A stretch of DNA of 64,000 nt, from assembly GCF_000002865.3 (NCBI RefSeq), contig NW_001865041.1, positions 1,749,351-1,813,350 on the forward strand, read 5' to 3'. Origin of the DNA: Monosiga brevicollis MX1. Taxonomy: Eukaryota; Opisthokonta; Choanoflagellata; Craspedida; Salpingoecidae. Positions 60,801-64,000 of the stretch are shown here, in pieces. The notes beneath the pieces were generated by a model that was given only the letters and a program-made list of their open reading frames with translations, had not been told where the DNA came from and ran no database searches. The translations under genes were made by a program, and so were the position numbers. Position 1 is the first letter of the stretch, and the number at the start of each line of letters is the position of its first letter.

Positions 60801-61733
60801 GGTCTGCTTCCCCAGATTCTTTCGCAGCCGATCGACTTTACGAGGCAGCACTTGATGGATGGGTTGGGCCTGCCGGGTCGCGACTCTCCGTCCACGGCTG
60901 AGGGATCTGCGCAAAGCTCCTGGGCTCCCACGCCAATCACCTCGCCCCAAGTCAACGAACTTCGCTCTGGGGCTGTGGCTGGCAGAGCTCATCCGTCGGG
61001 CCAGACTGCCACGCCCCCCACGTTCTCACCGCCCCAGCCTCGCGATGTCACGGCGGCGACCCTCGAACCGGCTGGCGGTCCCGTTTCGACGCGCCCATTA
61101 ACAGGTCAGCGTGCTCGCCATCACGTTTACGCTGAGATCAATGAAGCCGACATCACATCAATTCCTCTGCCCACCCCGCGTCCATCCCGGCCTGCTCCAC
61201 CCCCGCCGCCCATGGCCGCTTCCCGACCCAGCACTGCACCTGTGCGTTCGTCATCAACTGCACCCTTGGAACGTGCGATGAGCGATGTGCGCCTAGGTGG
61301 CCGAGGCGCGGTCTTGTTGACCACCGTGGGCGAGCCACTCGGAGACTTGGATGATCTTTCGGCCCTGCCACCTCCCCCAGACGAATTGCTGCAGGGCGAT
61401 GCGACCTCCGTGCCTACGCCAGAGGCCCAACCGGACCCGCGGTTACTTCAAGAACCCGTCACTTCGAGATCTCATGAAGATCAAGCGACTGCAGCTGAGG
61501 ACACGCTGTATGACAATCAAGTGTCTGTGGAACCGCCAACTCCCACCCGGAAGCTAGCACCTCCGCCTCGTCGCGTGAGCGTACGAACACGGACTCGCTC
61601 AGGGTCTACGGAGCCGACGATCATTGATGTTCCGTCCACAGCCTCTCAGATCAGTTTTGCAGTGGAAAGGCAAGCAGGAGAGGTTGTATCCGTTCGTCAC
61701 CTGCCGGATCCTGGCTCCGAGCCGGAATGCTGA
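57844..61733 (+). CDS. ASAP-like ArfGAP: BAR, ArfGAP, ankyrin repeats, Pro-rich tail, no PH
   Basis: GTPase-activating protein for Arf at curved membranes and actin-linked adhesions in animals. The start MAPPDPHLQPHWLAQ is at 57844. Helical BAR-type exons run to 59390 (IFVDTLSKLVQQMEKHGLAG, LRKQLERWMKQFDKEKSKRK, LRQLGEQTHQRILQQAVCEH, ACSQSLLQLLPDIENATLAL). After SRRRSSRHRR and one short exon (EATTWLEQLPGSHFAYIADV) comes the ArfGAP zinc finger CADC...CTGC (CX2CX16CX2C, 59780-59858). It is followed by LHRQ, whose Arg is the expected catalytic finger, then LQHIGNVAFNEVFEA (60257-60301) and DKYVDLVF. Ankyrin repeats near 60520-60770 include VDGRTALHAAAAAGHVTMLR. The tail is Pro-rich (RPAPPPPPM) with YAEI and DTLYDNQV. 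A PH domain, standard in ASAP and ACAP between BAR and ArfGAP, is not visible. The end is SEPEC. Confidence 0.8.
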
Positions 61734-62201
61734 TGGTGTTTGCCGTTGGCGTGTTAACGAGTGACGTTGCAAATGGTCGAGGCGGACAGCAAGAGGCTGC
61801 ACGTACCAATTTTTCTGAATTTATGTCGAATTTTTATCCATTTTCCCCTTTTTTTTTTTTTCTTTTTTTTTTTTTTTGGTCGTTTGTTCGTTGCCTTGTT
61901 GTTGATAACTTTGAAGGTACGGTGCATCATGTGTGTTGCTGCCTGCTGCCGCTTCGTGCCTCGTACCATAAGATCCAATCCTGCTTGCATTGCACTGCAG
62001 CCCAACCAACCCAGAGTCCCACCTGCCCATCCATCCATAAACAAAGTAACCTCTTCAAAAACATGAGGAGGCTCAAACTGTCAAAGACAACGAATGAACA
62101 ACAAAGAAACACACACACACAAAACTGCTGTTTTATTTTATTTTTTTCGCATTTCCTGGTCTTCAGGTCAACTGTGAGAATGAGGAGGCAGGATCGCTGA
62201 T
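61734..62201. other. Intergenic region
   Basis: Poly-T interrupted runs at about 61850-61876, otherwise unique sequence. It should contain the 3' end of the ASAP-like gene and the promoter of the glycosyltransferase-like gene. Confidence 0.55.
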
Positions 62202-63293
62202 ATGGCATCGTGGGGAACTAGCGGCTTGCTCGGTCGACAGCGTACAACGTCAAGGATGAAGGCATACAGCAGGGCAGTTAGCGTACGCTGCGTGTGGTTG
62301 TTCCTGGTCACATGGGTTGGGGTTGCTGTTTCCCTTCATGCTCAAGCTGTGCCGGAACGCCTTGCCACGACGCTCGCCCACCTCCCTGCGACAGCGACCC
62401 TGGCATTCAGCCGCGAACAGCTCTACACCAGCCAGAATGCCGCCAACCACTCCCACCCGGCACCACACAACTGGCTCTATCGCTACGTTGATCGGATTGT
62501 GGTGGCGACGCTGTCAGAGCGGCGCGAGCATGTACAGGCGTTTCTCGATCACTTGAACGTGGACGCGCTGCTGTTCGACGTTCACACGGGAACAGAGGCC
62601 CTTGCAAGTGCCAAGCTCCATCCAGTCGAGCAAGAGTACATACAACGACTGGACGTTGCTAGCAACGGGACAAACAAGCTGGCATTATTACATACGAAGC
62701 GCGACGTGTTCAAGTGCGCGCTCAAGGCGGGGGCAACGCGATTGCTGTTCTTTGAAGATGACTTGAACTTTTTGCAGCTGAATGTGGAGCGGATACAGCG
62801 GCAGATCGCGGAGATGTGGGGGAGCCTACCGCGGACATGGAATATCTTGAACCTGGGTCGGTGCCTGGCATTTTGTGATCTCCAGGTCAACTACCCCAAC
62901 GGGCTAGTCCACGACCTGTTTAGCCTGTGCCACCACAGCATCGTCTTTGACGACGTGGCCATGAAAGTTCTTGTCGAAACGTTTGAAAGGCACCTACCGG
63001 CCATGGGCTCCGATCTCATGGTCGCCTTCTACACGTTCCGTGGATACCTGGTGGGGATGAGCAGCGCCGTCCCCGTTTTCTTTCAGGACCGGGGTGTGAT
63101 TAGCAGCGCACTGCACAGCAAAAACGACCCGCTGGTGAAGCAAGCACCGCTGACATGCATGACCCCCGACATGGAGGCGCGAGGGCGCACTGGTTCATTC
63201 AAGGATGTTGATGTGACCATTTACGACATGCCCAAGCAGCCACAGGCCCCCATTGATGTGGCGACGGCGATGGCCGGTCGCACCATAATCTAG
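62202..63293 (+). CDS. Type II membrane glycosyltransferase-like protein, intronless
   Basis: Single open frame of 363 codons. A short basic N-terminus is followed by one hydrophobic segment (CVWLFLVTWVGVAVSLHA, residues about 29-46), the layout of a Golgi type II enzyme. An internal Met (MKAYSRAV) at codon 19 would serve equally well. The luminal part has YRYVDRIVVATLSERREHVQ, a typical start for GT25/LPS-type glycosyltransferases, then the metal-binding acidic motif RLLFFEDDLNF near 62740-62770. A conserved-looking core follows (PRTWNILNLGRCLAFCDL, FSLCHHSIVF, DLMVAFYTFRGYLV). Possible N-glycosylation sites include NHS and NGT. The donor and acceptor cannot be told. The lack of introns contrasts with most neighbours. 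Another nucleotide-sugar transferase family with an EDD motif is possible. Confidence 0.65.
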   Translation: MASWGTSGLLGRQRTTSRMKAYSRAVSVRCVWLFLVTWVGVAVSLHAQAVPERLATTLAHLPATATLAFSREQLYTSQNAANHSHPAPHNWLYRYVDRIVVATLSERREHVQAFLDHLNVDALLFDVHTGTEALASAKLHPVEQEYIQRLDVASNGTNKLALLHTKRDVFKCALKAGATRLLFFEDDLNFLQLNVERIQRQIAEMWGSLPRTWNILNLGRCLAFCDLQVNYPNGLVHDLFSLCHHSIVFDDVAMKVLVETFERHLPAMGSDLMVAFYTFRGYLVGMSSAVPVFFQDRGVISSALHSKNDPLVKQAPLTCMTPDMEARGRTGSFKDVDVTIYDMPKQPQAPIDVATAMAGRTII

Positions 63294-64000
63294 GCCACGT
63301 GCCCATGATCGCACCCGCCTGCACGAGCCGTGGCCAACGGCGAACAGCGGCCAACAGCATCAAGAGCCCGCGCGTGTCACGCGCAAGAAGTAAACGGAGC
63401 CAGACCATCTAACCTCACCGACACGCTGCATGACCAACGCATCGACTCCCGCGCGCCAGCATGTCTTTATCCTCCGCCTCTCTATGAGCATCGAGTCTGC
63501 TCATGGGATACGCATACACGTTTGCAACGGCTGCAAACTGAGGGACCCACATGCAGAAACAAAATCAGGTTTCCATCGAACCTGCCGCGGCTACGGAAGA
63601 GCCGCCTGGGGGATCATTTACAGATAATCATAACAGACAGCCTCACACTTGGCCACGACTATAACATGCGCTCTTGGCCCTACGTAATTGAATCAAACTT
63701 CCCCAAAGACAATCCTTCTTCTTGTCTCAGGAAGGGTGTAGAGAGAGGAAGGACATGCGATCCGACTGCTGGCAGACGGCGATCCCTCACCCTCGCCCAC
63801 CCTTCCCCCCCCCCCCCCCAACGCCCACGTACCGCACGCACGACCAATTGCCAAAATTCAAAAGATGACGTTGTGTGTTGACTGACTTTGTTTTTCTTTT
63901 TCTTTTTTTGTTCACAGTCAGTGACTTTTTTTTTTTTTGGGTCACATAGGTGAGTCTGCGACAGGGCGAAGTGAGGGACAAGGAGGTTGAATGCAGGATC
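63294..64000. other. No recognisable gene
   Basis: Downstream of the glycosyltransferase-like stop. It contains a poly-C run near 63806-63819 and T-rich patches near 63890-63940. Short competing frames only. A gene may begin beyond the window. Confidence 0.5.

Overview
This window looks like nuclear DNA from an intron-rich unicellular relative of animals, most likely a choanoflagellate of the Monosiga type. That is an inference from gene content and style. Genes are compact and GC-rich in coding sequence, and most are split by many short GT-AG introns. They lie on both strands, separated by simple-sequence repeats (CT/GA, TG, poly-A). The gene set includes several animal-type families: CEP70, PRADC1, a TXNDC11-like protein, espin, a supervillin-like protein and an ASAP-like ArfGAP. 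There are three assembly gaps (N runs), two of them flanked by homopolymer of poor quality. No operons, CRISPR arrays, viral fossils or transposons were recognised.

Layout: a TXNDC11-like thioredoxin protein (1152-3892, minus) is divergent from a supervillin-like gelsolin/headpiece protein (about 4709-10289, plus). Spermidine synthase (10737-12489, minus) and a small CoA-binding-domain protein (13032-13869, minus) follow. After a 520-N gap come an unconventional myosin (14998-19374, plus), a CEP70 homologue (20063-23296, minus) and, divergent from it, a Rad7-type DNA repair protein preceded by two PHD fingers (23932-28659, plus). Next are a C2H2 zinc-finger protein (29582-31426, minus) and a 3 kb poorly coding stretch.

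The second half holds a PRADC1 homologue (34403-35561), a small Cys-rich single-pass protein with a PPAY tail (36416-37618), an espin-like ankyrin protein (39128-41702) and an intronless tail-anchored coiled-coil protein (42704-43690), all plus strand. A NEK-family kinase (43809-48370) and a LUC7-like splicing factor (49312-51470) are on the minus strand. The rest is plus strand: a coiled-coil/BAR-like protein with a C-terminal SH3 domain (about 52593-56311), three nearly identical tRNA-His(GTG) genes (56538-57265), an ASAP-like BAR-ArfGAP-ankyrin protein with no visible PH domain (57844-61733), and an intronless type II membrane glycosyltransferase-like protein (62202-63293).

Five of these genes (supervillin-like, myosin, espin-like, BAR/SH3, ASAP-like) act on actin or on actin-linked membrane curvature in their known families. 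This is notable in an organism with a microvillar collar, but eukaryotic neighbours need not be functionally linked. The least expected features are the PHD-PHD-Rad7 architecture, the missing PH domain in the ASAP-like protein, and the tRNA-His triplet whose flanks carry a conserved inverted repeat. Exon boundaries were read by eye from GT/AG sites and reading phase; first exons are the least certain part.
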